A stretch of 5,765 nucleotides of DNA from Thermoleophilaceae bacterium. Lineage in GTDB: Bacteria; Actinomycetota; Thermoleophilia; Solirubrobacterales; Thermoleophilaceae. The DNA lies in NCBI GenBank assembly GCA_013812065.1, contig JACCUC010000109.1, positions 1 through 5,765 on the forward strand. Reading direction: 5' to 3'. The notes under the pieces are model-generated. The model was not told the origin of the DNA and searched no databases. It saw nothing but the letters and a program-made list of their open reading frames with translations. Within the stretch, counting starts at the first letter, position 1. The number at the start of each line of letters is the position of its first letter. Positions 5,690-5,765 of this stretch are shown piece after piece. The position numbers and the translations under genes were made by a program.

Positions 5690-5765
5690 ATGCCGCGGCC
5701 AGAGTTTCCGCGTTCGATCGTGGACTTCCAAGACCGCTTCGCCACCGAGGAGGATTGCCGCGAGT
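5690..5765 (+). mobile_element. IS1595-family transposase, N-terminal fragment (continues beyond window)
   Basis: The ATG at 5690 opens a frame to the window edge with 25 residues: MPRPEFPRSIVDFQDRFATE, then EDCRE. This matches the typical start of IS1595-family transposases (xLxxFxxxFxTEExCxEYL), which precedes the zinc-ribbon and the DDE-type nuclease core, both outside the window. No strong ribosome-binding site precedes the ATG. The left terminal repeat should lie in 5555-5689, perhaps in the stretch from 5636 to 5665 that includes GTGCATACCCGG, but I cannot confirm it without the right end. The call rests on a short match. Confidence 0.62.

Overview
The window is high-GC bacterial DNA, rich in G/C at third codon positions. 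It resembles a deep-branching actinobacterium, possibly Thermoleophilia (Solirubrobacterales or Gaiellales). I infer this from the style of the housekeeping sigma factor, the MptA/FolE2-type GTP cyclohydrolase, the stand-alone Clp-N protein, and the tRNA genes lacking an encoded CCA. It is not proven.

Left part (1-1499, all minus strand): a small accessory cluster with two damaged genes. In transcription order it holds a thermonuclease (SNase-like) pseudogene that has lost its catalytic middle (1499-1037), a 74-residue hypothetical protein starting on the nuclease's stop codon (1037-813), an unrecognised gene split by a 2-base slippage-type frameshift (809-409), and the start of an antibiotic-biosynthesis-monooxygenase-like small protein that runs off the left edge (209-1). 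No gene is supported in the 199 bases at 210-408.

Middle part (1566-4012): two plus-strand membrane proteins, a DUF3817-type protein and a PgsA-type CDP-alcohol phosphatidyltransferase, separated by 7 bp and probably co-transcribed. The 3' end of the PgsA gene overlaps by 79 bp, tail to tail, a minus-strand gene for a stand-alone Clp N-terminal-domain protein. Upstream of that, on the minus strand, is a GTP cyclohydrolase of the FolE2/MptA family, which catalyses the first step of pterin/folate synthesis.

Right part (4013-5765): a 66-bp divergent promoter region separates the cyclohydrolase gene from the primary sigma factor gene rpoD/sigA on the plus strand. After rpoD come a GC-rich hairpin, tRNA-Tyr(GTA), tRNA-Thr(GGT), and the first 25 codons of an IS1595-family transposase that runs off the right edge.

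The well-conserved genes are housekeeping: phospholipid synthesis, folate-type cofactor synthesis, transcription initiation and translation. The left cluster and the right-hand insertion sequence are the mobile or decaying parts. I see no complete new multi-gene system. The points most worth following up are the decayed nuclease cluster with its coupled unknown gene pair, the MptA-like cyclohydrolase, the pgsA/Clp-N overlap, and the symmetric promoter element between folE2 and rpoD.
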